From: Antarctobacter aquimaris
Lineage (GTDB): Bacteria; Pseudomonadota; Alphaproteobacteria; Rhodobacterales; Rhodobacteraceae
DNA: 64,000 bases
Assembly (NCBI RefSeq): GCF_900184945.1
Contig: NZ_FXYF01000013.1
Location: 1 to 64,000 of the forward strand
Reading direction: 5' to 3'
This document shows positions 35,233 to 45,383 of the stretch, piece after piece; positions within the stretch are counted from its first letter, which is position 1, and each line of letters starts with the position of its first letter. Below the pieces are notes generated by a model. It had not been told where the DNA came from. It did not search any database and worked only from the letters and a program-made list of their open reading frames with translations. The translations under genes and the position numbers were made by a program.

Positions 35233-36032
35233 CCCTGACCATCCTCGACAAGATCAAGGCCTACAAGCTGGAGGAGGTCGCCGCCGACAAGGCGACCCGC
35301 CCCCTGGCGCAGGTCGAAGAGGCCGCCCGCGCGGCCGCCCCCGTGCGCCCCTTTGCCCGCGCCCTGACGCAGGCCGCCGCCTCCGGCTACGGCCTCATCG
35401 CCGAGATCAAGAAGGCCTCGCCCTCCAAGGGCCTGATCAGGGCCGATTTCGACCCCGCCACGCTGGCCCGCGCCTACGAGGCCGGCGGCGCCACATGCCT
35501 GTCTGTGCTGACCGACACGCCCTCCTTCCAGGGCGCGAAACCCTTCCTGCAACAGGCCCGCAATGCCTGCGACTTGCCCTGCCTGCGCAAGGATTTCATG
35601 TACGACCCCTACCAGGTCGCCGAGGCGCGCGCGCTGGGGGCCGACTGCATCCTGATCATCATGGCCTCCGTCTCGGACGCGCAGGCGGCGGAACTCGAGG
35701 ATTGCGCCACCCACTGGGGCATGGACGCGCTGGTCGAGGTGCACGACGCGCCCGAGCTTGACCGCGCGCTGGCGCTGAACAGCCCGCTGATCGGCGTCAA
35801 CAACCGCAACCTCAAGACCTTCGAGACCACGCTCGACTGCACCCGCCAGCTCTCGAAACGCATCCCCGCAGGCCGCTTCCTGATCTCCGAATCCGGCCTC
35901 AACACCCCCGCCGACCTGGCCGACATGGCGGCCCACGGCGCCCGCGCCTTCCTGATCGGCGAAAGCCTGATGCGCCAGGCCGACGTGACCGCCGCCACCC
36001 AGGCCCTGCTGAAAAACCCGGTGCCCGCATGA
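35229..36032 (+). CDS. trpC: Indole-3-glycerol phosphate synthase
   Basis: 267 residues. It closes the indole ring of the tryptophan precursor. [45 protein letters not shown] and SESGL mark the (beta/alpha)8 active site and are complete. The start overlaps ung by four bases and the stop overlaps moaC by four, so translation is coupled through the block. Confidence 0.97.
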   Translation: MTLTILDKIKAYKLEEVAADKATRPLAQVEEAARAAAPVRPFARALTQAAASGYGLIAEIKKASPSKGLIRADFDPATLARAYEAGGATCLSVLTDTPSFQGAKPFLQQARNACDLPCLRKDFMYDPYQVAEARALGADCILIIMASVSDAQAAELEDCATHWGMDALVEVHDAPELDRALALNSPLIGVNNRNLKTFETTLDCTRQLSKRIPAGRFLISESGLNTPADLADMAAHGARAFLIGESLMRQADVTAATQALLKNPVPA

Positions 36033-36505
36033 CTGGACTGACCCATTTCGACGCCGCCGGCAACGCGCACATGGTCGATGTCTCGGACAAGCCGGTGACC
36101 GACCGCATCGCCACCGCCGAAGGTTTCGTCACCATGGCGTCCGAAACCTTTGTCCTGATCACCGAGGGCCGCGCGAAAAAGGGCGACGTGATCGGCGTCG
36201 CGCGCCTCGCCGGAATCATGGGGGCGAAAAAGACCCCCGAACTGATCCCGCTCTGCCACCCGCTGCCCGTGACCAAGGTCACGGTGGACCTGGCGCCCGA
36301 CCCGGATCTGCCCGGCCTCAGGATCACCGCCACGGTCAAGACCTCCGGCCAGACCGGGGTCGAGATGGAGGCGCTGACCGCCGTCTCGACCGCCGCTCTG
36401 ACGGTCTACGACATGGTCAAGGCGGTGGACAAGGGCATGACCATCGGCGGCATCCGCGTCCTGCTCAAGGACGGCGGCAAATCGGGACGGTACGAGGCGA
36501 AATGA
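36029..36505 (+). CDS. moaC: Cyclic pyranopterin monophosphate synthase
   Basis: 158 residues. MoaC, together with MoaA (not in the window), makes the first molybdenum-cofactor intermediate. The opening [34 protein letters not shown] and [22 protein letters not shown] with KGM are all conserved. It is coupled to trpC upstream and moeA downstream by four-base overlaps. Confidence 0.97.
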   Translation: MTGLTHFDAAGNAHMVDVSDKPVTDRIATAEGFVTMASETFVLITEGRAKKGDVIGVARLAGIMGAKKTPELIPLCHPLPVTKVTVDLAPDPDLPGLRITATVKTSGQTGVEMEALTAVSTAALTVYDMVKAVDKGMTIGGIRVLLKDGGKSGRYEAK

Positions 36506-37668
36506 TCACCGTCGCGCAGGCCCTCGACCAGCTGTTCGCCCTCGCCCGCCCGCTCGAGGCCGAGACCGTGCCGCTCAGCGCCGCCGCCGGCCGCGTTCTG
36601 GCCCGTCCCGTCACCGCGCGGCGTGACCAGCCGCCCTTCCCGGCATCGGCCATGGACGGCTACGCGGTGCCTCAGGCCACGCCGGGCGCGCGCTTCACCG
36701 TGATCGGCGAAAGCGCCGCCGGCAGCCGCTTTGACGGTCCGGTCGGCCCCGGCCAGGCGGTGCGCATCTTCACCGGCGCGCCGGTGCCGCAGGGCGCCAC
36801 CCGCATCGTCATCCAGGAGGACACGATGCGCGAGGGCGACACGATCACCCTGCGCGACACGCTGGACGACAACCCCTACATCCGCCCCGCCGGCACCGAC
36901 TTCCGCATCGGCGACACCGTCGCCGCCCCGCGCCTGCTGTCCTCCCGCGACGTGGCCCTGCTGGCGGCGATGAACATCGCCGAGGTGCCCGTCACCCGCA
37001 AACCGCGCGTCGCCCTGATCTCCACCGGGGACGAGCTGGTGATGCCCGGCGACACCCCCGGCCCCGACCAGATCATCGCCTCGAACACCTTCGGCCTGCA
37101 CGCGCTCCTGCGCGACATCGGGGCCGCACCGCGCATCCTGCCCATCGCCCGCGACACCGCCGCCTCGCTGACCCACGCCTTCGACCTGGTCGAGGATGCG
37201 GACCTGGTGATCACCATCGGCGGCGCATCGGTCGGAGACCATGACCTGGTGGCCCGCGTCGCGGCCGAGCTGGGCATGGAGCGCGCCTTTCACAAGGTCG
37301 CCATGCGCCCGGGCAAGCCGCTGATGTCCGGCCGCCTGCGCGACGCCATGATGATCGGCCTGCCGGGCAACCCGGTCTCGGCCATGGTCTGCGGCCACGT
37401 CTTCGTGGCGCCGGTGATCCGCGCCATGCTGGGCCTCGGCGCCGCGCCCGCCCCGCGCCGCCGCGCCACGCTGACCGCGCCGCTGGAGCCAAACGGCAAG
37501 CGTGAACACTACATGCGCGCGCAGCTGACAGATGACGGCATCGCCGCGCTCGACCGGCAGGACTCCAGCCTGCTCAGCGTGCTGGGCGCGGCCAACGCCC
37601 TGCTGGTCCGCCCGGTGGACGATCCCGCCCGCGCCATCGGCGAGCAGGTCGACTACCTGCCGCTGTAA
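36502..37668 (+). CDS. moeA: Molybdopterin molybdenumtransferase
   Basis: 388 residues. MoeA inserts molybdate into adenylylated molybdopterin. [52 protein letters not shown] and KPLMSG...GLPGNPVSA show the complete gephyrin-like fold. It ends the coupled trp-moco run; the GGGGGCAGCGCCCCC hairpin starts at the base after its stop and may end the transcript. Confidence 0.97.
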   Translation: MITVAQALDQLFALARPLEAETVPLSAAAGRVLARPVTARRDQPPFPASAMDGYAVPQATPGARFTVIGESAAGSRFDGPVGPGQAVRIFTGAPVPQGATRIVIQEDTMREGDTITLRDTLDDNPYIRPAGTDFRIGDTVAAPRLLSSRDVALLAAMNIAEVPVTRKPRVALISTGDELVMPGDTPGPDQIIASNTFGLHALLRDIGAAPRILPIARDTAASLTHAFDLVEDADLVITIGGASVGDHDLVARVAAELGMERAFHKVAMRPGKPLMSGRLRDAMMIGLPGNPVSAMVCGHVFVAPVIRAMLGLGAAPAPRRRATLTAPLEPNGKREHYMRAQLTDDGIAALDRQDSSLLSVLGAANALLVRPVDDPARAIGEQVDYLPL

Positions 37669-37683
37669 GGGGGCAGCGCCCCC
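37669..37683. repeat. GGGGGCAGCGCCCCC hairpin after moeA (dispersed element)
   Basis: A perfect six-base-arm hairpin with AGC loop that directly follows the moeA stop. Same core as 8998-9012 and 4901-4913. Position suggests a transcript end, although no T-tract follows. Confidence 0.55.
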
Positions 37684-37747
37684 GGGGCCGTGTCCCCCAC
37701 GCGCCTCTCGCGCCTGATTTACCGACAGGCCCGTTGACACAAACCGT

Positions 37748-37762
37748 GAACGCCCGTAGAAC
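37748..37762 (+). promoter_or_regulatory. LexA (SOS) box upstream of lexA
   Basis: GAACGCCCGTAGAAC is an exact GAAC-N7-GAAC direct repeat, the reverse-strand form of the alphaproteobacterial LexA site GTTC-N7-GTTC. It lies 28 bases before the lexA start, which indicates autoregulation. Confidence 0.9.
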
Positions 37763-37790
37763 AAAAGTTAACAGGCAACGGAGCGGCGGC

Positions 37791-38486
37791 ATGCTGACCA
37801 AGAAACAACTCGACCTTCTGAACTTCATCAACAAGCGCATGTCCCGCGACGGCGTGCCGCCGAGTTTCGACGAAATGAAAGACGCGCTCGACCTTCGGTC
37901 CAAGTCCGGCATCCATCGCCTGATCACCGCGCTGGAAGAGCGCGGCTTCATCCGCCGCCTCGCCCATCGCGCCCGCGCCATCGAGATCGTCAAGCTGCCC
38001 GAAAGCCTCGGCGGCCCCGCCACCGGCTTCACGCCACGGGTGATCGAGGGCGACCGCCCCGCCGGCCGCCCGTCCGATGCCTTCGACCTCGGCCCGGCCA
38101 ACCTGACCGAACTGCCGCTGATGGGCCGCATCGCCGCCGGCCAGCCGATCGAGGCGATCAACGACATGCCGCCGGGCGTCGCGGTGCCCGGCCAGATGCT
38201 GCGCGGCCAGGGGCGGCACTACGCGCTCGAGGTCAAGGGCGACTCGATGATCGACGCCGGGATCAACGACGGCGACGTGGTGGTGATCCGCGAAACCTCG
38301 CACGCGCAGGACGGCGACATCGTCGTGGCGCAGATCGAAGGCTACGAGGCCACGCTCAAGCGGTTCCGCCGCAAGGGCGAGATGATCGTGCTGGAGGCGG
38401 CGAACCCGGCCTACGAATCGCGCGTGCTGCCGCAGGGCGCGGTCACCGTACAGGGCCGGCTGGTCGGGCTGATCCGCACCTACTGA
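37791..38486 (+). CDS. lexA: LexA repressor
   Basis: 231 residues from ATG 37791 with GGAGCGGCGGC upstream. The N-terminal winged helix (1-65) is followed by the self-cleaving peptidase domain: cleavage site A116-G117 (RIAAGQP), Ser152 in KGDSMI and Lys190 in EATLKRF. Typical of Alphaproteobacteria. It represses SOS genes and, through the box just upstream, itself. Its last codons form the first unit of a 14-base tandem triplication. Confidence 0.97.
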   Translation: MLTKKQLDLLNFINKRMSRDGVPPSFDEMKDALDLRSKSGIHRLITALEERGFIRRLAHRARAIEIVKLPESLGGPATGFTPRVIEGDRPAGRPSDAFDLGPANLTELPLMGRIAAGQPIEAINDMPPGVAVPGQMLRGQGRHYALEVKGDSMIDAGINDGDVVVIRETSHAQDGDIVVAQIEGYEATLKRFRRKGEMIVLEAANPAYESRVLPQGAVTVQGRLVGLIRTY

Positions 38487-38510
38487 TCCGCACCTACTGA
38501 TCCGCACCTA
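38469..38510. repeat. Three tandem copies of a 14-base unit at the lexA/comEC junction
   Basis: CTGATCCGCACCTA is repeated exactly three times. The first unit encodes the end of LexA (LIRTY without its stop), the second supplies the LexA stop, and the second and third supply the comEC stop and its last residues (QLGADQ) on the other strand. Confidence 0.95.
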
Positions 38511-40578
38511 ACTGATCCCAGAACGCCAGCCGCACCACCCCCGGTGCGGCGCCGTGCCAGAGCCGCCATCCCGCCACGTCGCGATTGGTGACGATGCGCA
38601 GCGATCCTTCACCGGGCCACAGCGCGACGGACCCGCTGTCGCGCAGGCGCGCGGGGTCAAAGACCTCGCAGCCGCCGGGCAGGGCCAGGTCGACGCTCGA
38701 CACCACCACCTGCCCCGGTGCGCAGCGCGCCAAGCCCCGCGCCGCCACCTTGCCCTGCACGTGCAGGATCTCCAGCCCGCCCAGCGTCACCCGCGCCAGC
38801 CGGTCCGCCACCGATCCGGGCCAGAGCCCCGCCGCCGCCGCCTGATCCCGGCCCGCGCCGTCGTTCTCCAGCCAGACCTCGGCGACAAAGCCCGACCCCC
38901 GGTCGCGCGACAGCCCGCGCCCCTCGGGGGTCATCACCCCCACCAGCGTCCCGGTGTCGGCGATCAGCACCGGCGGCCGCTCAGTCCCCGACCACAGCGC
39001 AACAGCCAGCGCCAGCGGCACCAGCCCCGCCACCCGCCCGCGCCCGCGCCACAGGCACAGCACCAGCCCGCCAAGCGCGATCAGCGGCAGCACCCAGGGC
39101 CCCGGCGCCACAACGTGCCCCACCGATCCGTCCCAGCCCGCCACCGCCCCCGCCACGCCCAGGATCCAGCCCAGCCCCGGCGCCATCAGCCACAACGCGA
39201 TCCAGTCCAGCCCGAAGGGCATCAGCAGCGCCGCCAGCACCGCCATCGGCACCACCACCAGCCCCATCACCGGCACCGCGACGAGGTTGGCCAGCAGCCC
39301 GTAGTGCGACACCTGGTTGAAATGCGCCATGCCCACCGGCGCCGTCGCCACCCCCGCCACGAAGGATGACAGCGCCACCGACAGCACCGGCGCCAGCCAG
39401 CGCGGCAGGCGGTGTTCACGCTGCCACAGGCTCACCGCCTCGAACACCGCCACCAGCGCCGTGGTGGCGGCAAAGGACATCTGGAACCCCGGCCCCAGCA
39501 GCGCCTCGGGCTGCATCAGCAGCACGATCAGCGCCGCCATCGCCACGCTGCGCAGCGACAGCGCGCGGCGGTCCAGCATCAGCGCACACAGCGCCACGGC
39601 GACCATGATAAAGGCGCGCTCGGTCGCCACGTTGCCGCCCGACAGCGCCAGATAGCCCGCCGCCGCCAGCAGCGCGCCCCCGGCGGCCAGTTTCTTGACC
39701 GGCCAGTGGTGGCGCGGGTGCGGATGAAGCAGCAGCCCCAGCCGCAGCGCGGCAAAGACAAAGCCCGCCAGCAGCCCCATGTGCAGCCCGGAAATGGCCA
39801 GCAGATGCGCCAGGTTGCTGTCGCGCAGGTCCTGCAAGGTCTCCTGCCCCATGCCGGACCGGTCGCCGGTCATCACGGCGGCGGCAAAGGCGCCGCGCTC
39901 ACCGGGCAGCGCCGCCTGCACCCGCGCCGACAGCCACAGCCGCATCCGCGCCACCGCCAGCCCCTCTTGCGGGTCCTCCAGCAACAGCACCGGCGTGCGG
40001 GTGTAGCCCACGGCGCCCAGCCCCAGGAACCAGGCGTGGCGGCGGAAATCGAACCCGCCCGGCTCCACCGCGCCGCCGGGGGCCGACAGGTGGCCGGTCA
40101 GGATCACCACCTGCCCCGGACGTGGCTCCAGATACCCCTGCGTGCCATGCAGCGACACGCGCACGCGGCGCGGCGTGTCGTCCGGGTCCATCCGCTCCAG
40201 CACCACGCGGTCCAGCGTCAGCCGCAGCGCGTCCGAGGCCGAACGGTCGATATCGACCACCCGCCCCTCGACCGGGCCGTAATAGCGGAAATCCAGCACC
40301 GGCCCGGCCACCGTGTGCGCCCGCAGCCCGGCCAGCGCAAAGCCCAGAAAGACCAGCGCGCAGCCCGCCAGCACCGGGCCGAACACCGGCCCCGCACGTT
40401 GTTGCAGCACCGCCAGAATGCCGATGGACCCGCAGGCCCACAGCAACGCCACCGGCGGTTCGACCCGCAGGGCAAAATAGGCACCGATCCCGACCGCCAG
40501 AAAGACCGGCGTCCAGGGAAACAGGTGCCCGCGCTGGCCCAGCAGGCCCGCCGCCAGCCACGAGAATACCAGGCCCAT
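38494..40578 (-). CDS. comEC: ComEC/Rec2-family DNA-uptake channel protein
   Basis: 694 residues with at least ten membrane helices. An N-terminal DUF4131 region (GHLFPWTPVFLAVGIGAYF, then an OB-like FRYYGPVEGRVVDI) precedes the competence domain with LLAISGLHMGLLAG and NVATERAFIMV. The C-terminal 170 residues correspond to where a metallo-beta-lactamase domain sits in other ComEC, but I see no HxHxDH motif, as is common in this order. It would move single-stranded DNA through the inner membrane during transformation or gene-transfer-agent reception. Convergent with lexA, eight bases apart. Confidence 0.92.
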   Translation of the reverse strand: MGLVFSWLAAGLLGQRGHLFPWTPVFLAVGIGAYFALRVEPPVALLWACGSIGILAVLQQRAGPVFGPVLAGCALVFLGFALAGLRAHTVAGPVLDFRYYGPVEGRVVDIDRSASDALRLTLDRVVLERMDPDDTPRRVRVSLHGTQGYLEPRPGQVVILTGHLSAPGGAVEPGGFDFRRHAWFLGLGAVGYTRTPVLLLEDPQEGLAVARMRLWLSARVQAALPGERGAFAAAVMTGDRSGMGQETLQDLRDSNLAHLLAISGLHMGLLAGFVFAALRLGLLLHPHPRHHWPVKKLAAGGALLAAAGYLALSGGNVATERAFIMVAVALCALMLDRRALSLRSVAMAALIVLLMQPEALLGPGFQMSFAATTALVAVFEAVSLWQREHRLPRWLAPVLSVALSSFVAGVATAPVGMAHFNQVSHYGLLANLVAVPVMGLVVVPMAVLAALLMPFGLDWIALWLMAPGLGWILGVAGAVAGWDGSVGHVVAPGPWVLPLIALGGLVLCLWRGRGRVAGLVPLALAVALWSGTERPPVLIADTGTLVGVMTPEGRGLSRDRGSGFVAEVWLENDGAGRDQAAAAGLWPGSVADRLARVTLGGLEILHVQGKVAARGLARCAPGQVVVSSVDLALPGGCEVFDPARLRDSGSVALWPGEGSLRIVTNRDVAGWRLWHGAAPGVVRLAFWDQLGADQ

Positions 40579-40654
40579 GCTTGCCCCCCGTTGGGTGGCT
40601 GGTTAAGGAACGGCCAAGCTTAGGCCCCGCGCCGTTAGGAAAAGGTTAACCACG

Positions 40655-42070
40655 ATGTCCGAGACCCAGGTCGTTACCCGCTTTGCCCCCTCGCCCACCG
40701 GATACCTGCACATCGGCGGCGCGCGCACCGCGCTGTTCAACTGGCTCTATGCCCGCGGCCGGGGCGGCAGGTTCCTGTTGCGGATCGAGGACACCGACCG
40801 CGCCCGCTCCACCCCCGAGGCGACGCAGGCGATCCTGCGCGGGCTCGACTGGCTGGGGCTGGACCACGACGGCGAGGTGATCTCGCAGTTCGACCGCGCC
40901 CCGCGCCACGCCGAGGTGGCGCATGAATTGCTCGCCAGCGGCAAGGCCTACAAGTGTTTCGCCACCCAGGACGAGATCGAGGCCGCGCGCGAGGCCGCCC
41001 GCGCCGAGGGCCGCTCGACCCTCTACCAGAGCCCCTGGCGCGACGCCGACCCGGCGACCCACCCCGACGCGCCTTTCGTGATCCGGCTCAGGACGCCGCA
41101 GGACGGCGAGACGGTGATCGAGGACCGCGTGCAGGGCCGCGTGGTGATCCGCAACGACCAGCTCGACGACATGGTGCTGCTGCGCTCCGACGGCACGCCG
41201 GTCTACATGCTGGCCGTGGTGGTCGACGATTTCGACATGGGCGTCACCCACGTGATCCGCGGCGACGACCACCTCAACAACGCCGCCCGCCAGATGGGCA
41301 TCTACACCGCGATGGGCTGGCCGCTGCCGGTCTACGCGCATATCCCGCTGATCCACGGCCCGGATGGCAAGAAGCTGTCGAAAAGGCACGGTGCGCTGGG
41401 GGCCGACGAATACCAGAAGATGGGCTACCCCGCCGCCGGCATGCGCAACTACCTCGCCCGGCTCGGCTGGAGCCATGGCGATGATGAATTCTTTACCGAT
41501 GCGCAGGCACAAGAGTGGTTCGACCTCGACGGAATCGGCAAGTCCCCGGCCCGCTTTGACCTGAAGAAACTGGAAAACCTCTGCGGCCAGCACATCGCCG
41601 TTGCGGACGATGCTGCACTGCTGCAAGAATTCCGGGACTACCTGGCCGCAACCGGCGCGCCGGATCTGACAGAGGCGCAGCAGGACGGCATGGCACGTGC
41701 GATGTATTGCCTCAAGGAGCGGGCCAAGACGTTTCCGGAACTGGCTGAAAAGGCACACTTTATTCTTGCGGAATCGCCCCCGGAACCGGACGGAAAGGCG
41801 GCCGCGCAGCTGGATACGGTATCCCGTGGTATACTGGCTGCGTTGACGCCGCACCTGCAAGATGCTAGCTGGGAACGGGAAAATCTGGAGGCGGTGCTCA
41901 ACCGCTTCGCCGAAGATCAGGGCACCAAGTTCGGCAAGCTCGCGGGTCCGCTGCGGGCGGCGCTGGCCGGACGCATGGTCACGCCGTCGGTCTTTGACAT
42001 GATGCTGGTCCTGGGCCGCGAGCAAAGCCTTGCGCGGCTGACCCGGGCCGCGGCCGCAAACGGGGGCTGA
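40655..42070 (+). CDS. gltX: Glutamate--tRNA ligase
   Basis: 471 residues. It charges tRNA-Glu. [22 protein letters not shown] carries the HIGH-type motif, and KKLSKRHG the KMSKS-type motif of class I Glu[14 protein letters not shown] and the C-terminal anticodon-binding helices are complete. From about 41490 to 41900 the codons are noticeably less GC-biased than elsewhere in the gene. Rhodobacteraceae often have two gltX genes; this is the one beside gltA. Confidence 0.95.
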   Translation: MSETQVVTRFAPSPTGYLHIGGARTALFNWLYARGRGGRFLLRIEDTDRARSTPEATQAILRGLDWLGLDHDGEVISQFDRAPRHAEVAHELLASGKAYKCFATQDEIEAAREAARAEGRSTLYQSPWRDADPATHPDAPFVIRLRTPQDGETVIEDRVQGRVVIRNDQLDDMVLLRSDGTPVYMLAVVVDDFDMGVTHVIRGDDHLNNAARQMGIYTAMGWPLPVYAHIPLIHGPDGKKLSKRHGALGADEYQKMGYPAAGMRNYLARLGWSHGDDEFFTDAQAQEWFDLDGIGKSPARFDLKKLENLCGQHIAVADDAALLQEFRDYLAATGAPDLTEAQQDGMARAMYCLKERAKTFPELAEKAHFILAESPPEPDGKAAAQLDTVSRGILAALTPHLQDASWERENLEAVLNRFAEDQGTKFGKLAGPLRAALAGRMVTPSVFDMMLVLGREQSLARLTRAAAANGG

Positions 42071-42152
42071 TCCAGCCCCGCCTCGGCCATGTGACTTCAA
42101 TCGGCAGGGCCGCGAACCGGCCCCGCCCCACGACACCAGAGGGACGACAAGC

Positions 42153-43448
42153 ATGGCTGAGACCAGCAAGACCGCGACGCTGACAATCGACGGCAAGAGC
42201 TACGAACTGCCGATCCACTCGCCGACCGTGGGTCCGGACGTGATCGACATCCGCAAGCTTTACGGCCAGGCCGGCGTCTTCACCTACGACCCGGGCTTTA
42301 CCTCGACCGCGGCCTGCGACTCGACCATCACCTTCATCGACGGCGAAGAAGGCGTGCTGTTGCACCGCGGCTATCCGATCGACCAGCTGGCCGCCAAGTC
42401 GCACTACCTCGAGGTCTGCTTCCTGCTGCTCTATGGCTACCTGCCCAAGGCCAAGGACCTGGAGCACTTCGAAAACACCATCCCCCGCCACACCATGCTG
42501 CACGAACAGATGCAGTATTTCTTCCGCGGCTTCCGCCGCGACGCGCATCCCATGGCCACCATGGTCGGCGTGGTCGGCGCGATGGCGGCCTTCTACCACG
42601 ACAGCACCGACATCAACGACGAACGCCAGCGCGAGATCGCGTCGCACCGGCTGATCGCCAAGGTGCCGACCATCGCCGCCTGGGCCTACAAGTATTCGAT
42701 CGGCCAGCCCTTCGTGTACCCGCGCAACGATCTCGATTACGCGGCGAATTTCCTGCACATGTGCTTTGCCGTCCCGGCCGAGGAATATGTCGTCGACCCG
42801 ATCCTGAGCCGCGCGATGGACCGGATTTTTACCCTGCACGCCGACCACGAACAGAACGCCTCGACCTCGACGGTGCGGCTGGCCTCCTCCTCGGGCGCCA
42901 ACCCCTTTGCCTGCATCGCCGCCGGCATCGCCTGCCTCTGGGGTCCCGCGCACGGCGGCGCCAACCAGGCCTGCCTCGAGATGCTCAAGGAGATCGGCAC
43001 CCCCGACCGCATCCCCGAATACATCGCCCGCGCCAAGGACAAGAACGACCCGTTCCGCCTGATGGGCTTCGGCCACCGCGTCTACAAGAACTTCGACCCG
43101 CGCGCCAAGGTGATGAAGCAGTCCGCCGACGAGGTGCTGGAACTGATGGGGATCGAAAACAACCCGATCCTTGCCACCGCCAAGGAACTGGAACGCCAGG
43201 CGCTCGAGGATCCCTATTTCGCCGAGAAAAAGCTGTTCCCCAACGTCGACTTCTACTCCGGCATCATCCTCGAGGCGATGGGCTTCCCGACCTCGATGTT
43301 CACGCCGATCTTCGCGCTGTCGCGCACCGTCGGCTGGGTGTCGCAGTGGAAGGAACAGCTGGCCGACCCGCAGATGAAGATCGGCCGCCCGCGCCAGCTG
43401 TATCAGGGCGAGACCATGCGCGACTACGTCGACATCGAAAGCCGCTGA
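42153..43448 (+). CDS. gltA: Citrate synthase
   Basis: 431 residues, the hexameric, NADH-sensitive type by length. It condenses oxaloacetate and acetyl-CoA. Catalytic regions are visible: [15 protein letters not shown] (His), [10 protein letters not shown] (His) and the Asp in [29 protein letters not shown] is the usual N-terminal part. Transcription ends at the strong terminator 23 bases after the stop. Confidence 0.98.
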   Translation: MAETSKTATLTIDGKSYELPIHSPTVGPDVIDIRKLYGQAGVFTYDPGFTSTAACDSTITFIDGEEGVLLHRGYPIDQLAAKSHYLEVCFLLLYGYLPKAKDLEHFENTIPRHTMLHEQMQYFFRGFRRDAHPMATMVGVVGAMAAFYHDSTDINDERQREIASHRLIAKVPTIAAWAYKYSIGQPFVYPRNDLDYAANFLHMCFAVPAEEYVVDPILSRAMDRIFTLHADHEQNASTSTVRLASSSGANPFACIAAGIACLWGPAHGGANQACLEMLKEIGTPDRIPEYIARAKDKNDPFRLMGFGHRVYKNFDPRAKVMKQSADEVLELMGIENNPILATAKELERQALEDPYFAEKKLFPNVDFYSGIILEAMGFPTSMFTPIFALSRTVGWVSQWKEQLADPQMKIGRPRQLYQGETMRDYVDIESR

Positions 43449-43470
43449 ACCGGCTCCCCCGCACAACAGC

Positions 43471-43500
43471 AAAGGCCCGGCACAACGCCGGGCCTTTTGT
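43471..43500 (+). terminator. Rho-independent terminator after gltA
   Basis: AAAGGCCCGGC and GCCGGGCCTTT pair around ACAAC and run into TTTTGT. The A-run on the other side makes it usable in both directions. Confidence 0.93.
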
Positions 43501-43533
43501 CTTCGGGACTCGCCCTCTGTCCGCGCAGGGGCT

Positions 43534-44310
43534 TCAGCGCCCCTCGTAGACCGCCGGGCGCTTTTCCATGAAGGCCACGACGCCCTCCTTGAAATCGCGC
43601 GTCTTGCCGCATTCGCCCTGCAACCGCGACTCGACCGCCAGCTGCTGTTCCAGGTCGTTGTCGAACGACCCGCGCAGGGCCTGCTTGACGCGGGCATAGG
43701 CCGCCGTCGGCCCCTTGGCCAGGTGGGCGGCGCGGGCCTGCACATGCGCGGCAAAGCCGTCGTCCGGCACCGCCTCCCAGATCATGCCCCAGTCGTCCGC
43801 CTGCCGGGCGGTGATCTTTTCCGCGAACAGCGCCGCCCCCATCGCCTTGGCCAGGCCCATCTGGCGCGGCAGGAACCAGGTGCCGCCGGCGTCCGGGATC
43901 AGCCCGATCCGGGCAAAGGCCTGAAGGAAAAAGGCCGACTCGGTGGCGATCACCACGTCGGCGGCCAGCGCCAGGTTGGCCCCCGCCCCCGCCGCGGCGC
44001 CGTTCACCGCGCTGATCGTCGGCACCGGGCAGTCAAAGATCGCCCGCAGCATCGGCACGTATTCGTCGCGCAGCGTGCGCTCCAGGTCCAGGTTGGCGGC
44101 ATTGGCGCGGTCGCCCAGGTCCTGACCCGAGCAGAACGCCCGCCCCGCCCCGGTCAGCACCACCACCCGCGCCTCGGTGCCGCCGCGTGTCACCGCGTGG
44201 GTGATCTCGGCGCGCATCTGGGTGTTGAGCGCGTTCATCACGTCGGGCCGGTTCAGCGTGACCGTGGCGACCCGGTCGGCCAGCTGGTAGGTGATCATCT
44301 CGTACTGCAT
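43534..44310 (-). CDS. Enoyl-CoA hydratase/isomerase, PaaG-like
   Basis: 258 residues of the crotonase family. GRAFCSGQDLGD and NGAAAGAGANLALAAD form the two oxyanion-hole peptides, and GLIPDAGGTWFLPR has the Asp typical of PaaG, the isomerase that opens ring-1,2-epoxyphenylacetyl-CoA. No other paa genes are in the window, so a general fatty or aromatic acyl-CoA role is equally possible. Confidence 0.88.
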   Translation of the reverse strand: MQYEMITYQLADRVATVTLNRPDVMNALNTQMRAEITHAVTRGGTEARVVVLTGAGRAFCSGQDLGDRANAANLDLERTLRDEYVPMLRAIFDCPVPTISAVNGAAAGAGANLALAADVVIATESAFFLQAFARIGLIPDAGGTWFLPRQMGLAKAMGAALFAEKITARQADDWGMIWEAVPDDGFAAHVQARAAHLAKGPTAAYARVKQALRGSFDNDLEQQLAVESRLQGECGKTRDFKEGVVAFMEKRPAVYEGR

Positions 44311-44458
44311 CTGGGGCTCCCTTGTTCTTGGCGCGCATCAAACACAGAGCGCGCCGGAAAGGCAAAGGCAAACGCCGCGTCACGGGCGCCCCCGCCCCGG
44401 CGACCTCCAGGGCGCGCGGCGCTTGACCCGGGCCTGCCGGCTCTGTCACGCTCGGACC

Positions 44459-44836
44459 ATGGCCTACAAACCCGACGGTTACACCGATCTCGCCCCCTAC
44501 CTGGTCGTCGAAGACCCGGACGCGGTGCTGCGGTTCTGCGAAGCGGTGTTCGACGCAGAGCGCCTGCGCGTGTTCCACGACGGCGACAGGATCATGCACG
44601 CCGAATGCCGGATCGGCGACACGGTGCTGATGATCGGCGGGGCGCCGGGCGGCGGGCCTGCCATGCTGCACCTCTACCTGCCGGACCCGGACACCGCCTT
44701 TGCCCGGGCCTTGTCGCTGGGCGCGGAAGAGATGCAGCCGATGACAGACAAGGGCGATGGCGACCGCCGCGGCGGCTTTCGCGCGCCCTGCGGCACGCAA
44801 TGGTTCGTCGCACGGCAAATGGACGCCCCGGCTTGA
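44459..44836 (+). CDS. VOC/glyoxalase-like protein
   Basis: 125 residues from ATG 44459. LAPYLVVEDPDAVLRFCEAVF and HAECRIGDTVLMIG, then HLYLPDPDTAFARAL and a final FRAPCGTQWFVA, fit the PhnB-like part of the vicinal-oxygen-chelate superfamily. Metal ligands are only partly conserved, so it may bind rather than convert a small molecule. Confidence 0.82.
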   Translation: MAYKPDGYTDLAPYLVVEDPDAVLRFCEAVFDAERLRVFHDGDRIMHAECRIGDTVLMIGGAPGGGPAMLHLYLPDPDTAFARALSLGAEEMQPMTDKGDGDRRGGFRAPCGTQWFVARQMDAPA

Positions 44837-44885
44837 CCGGGCGGCGTGCGGCGCGGCCACGCATCGCGACCGCCGCCTTGGGGTC

Positions 44886-45383
44886 TCAGCCCTCGCCCTT
44901 CATCAGTTCTTCCAGGCGCTTCTTCTCGTCCGCGCTGAGCGCCGTGTCCGAGGCCGAGGAGGCCGTCGACCGCCGCCGCACGTAGACGATCCCCAGCCCC
45001 AGCGCGATCACGAACAGCCCCGGCCCGGTGGCCCAGAGCAGCCAGTTCCAGCCGCCGGTGGTCGGCTTCAGCAGCACGAACTCGCCGTAGCGGGCGACGA
45101 TGAAGGCAACGGCCTCCTCGTCGGTGTCACCCGCCACCAGCCGCTCGCGCACCAAGAGGCGCAGGTCGCGCGCCAATGAGGCGTTGCTCTCGTCGATGCT
45201 CTCGTTCTGGCAGACCAGGCAGCGCAGCCCGGCCGAGATGTCGCGCGCCCGCGCCTCCAGCGCCGGATCGTCCAGCACCTCGTCCGGCTGCACCGCCAGC
45301 GCCACGCTGGCCAGCAGCGCCAGCACCAGCCCCAGGATGTAGGGTGGGGTTCCACCCCACCGCGCCGTCGCCATCCTGCTCAT
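44886..45383 (-). CDS. ccmH: Cytochrome c maturation protein CcmH
   Basis: 165 residues from ATG 45383, which overlaps the ccmF stop by four bases. A signal/membrane segment (YILGLVLALLASVALA) leads to a periplasmic domain with the redox motif LRCLVCQNE (C55, C58), followed by a C-terminal membrane helix (LLWATGPGLFVIALGLGIVYV). It keeps apocytochrome c thiols reduced for haem attachment with CcmF. Confidence 0.93.
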   Translation of the reverse strand: MSRMATARWGGTPPYILGLVLALLASVALAVQPDEVLDDPALEARARDISAGLRCLVCQNESIDESNASLARDLRLLVRERLVAGDTDEEAVAFIVARYGEFVLLKPTTGGWNWLLWATGPGLFVIALGLGIVYVRRRSTASSASDTALSADEKKRLEELMKGEG

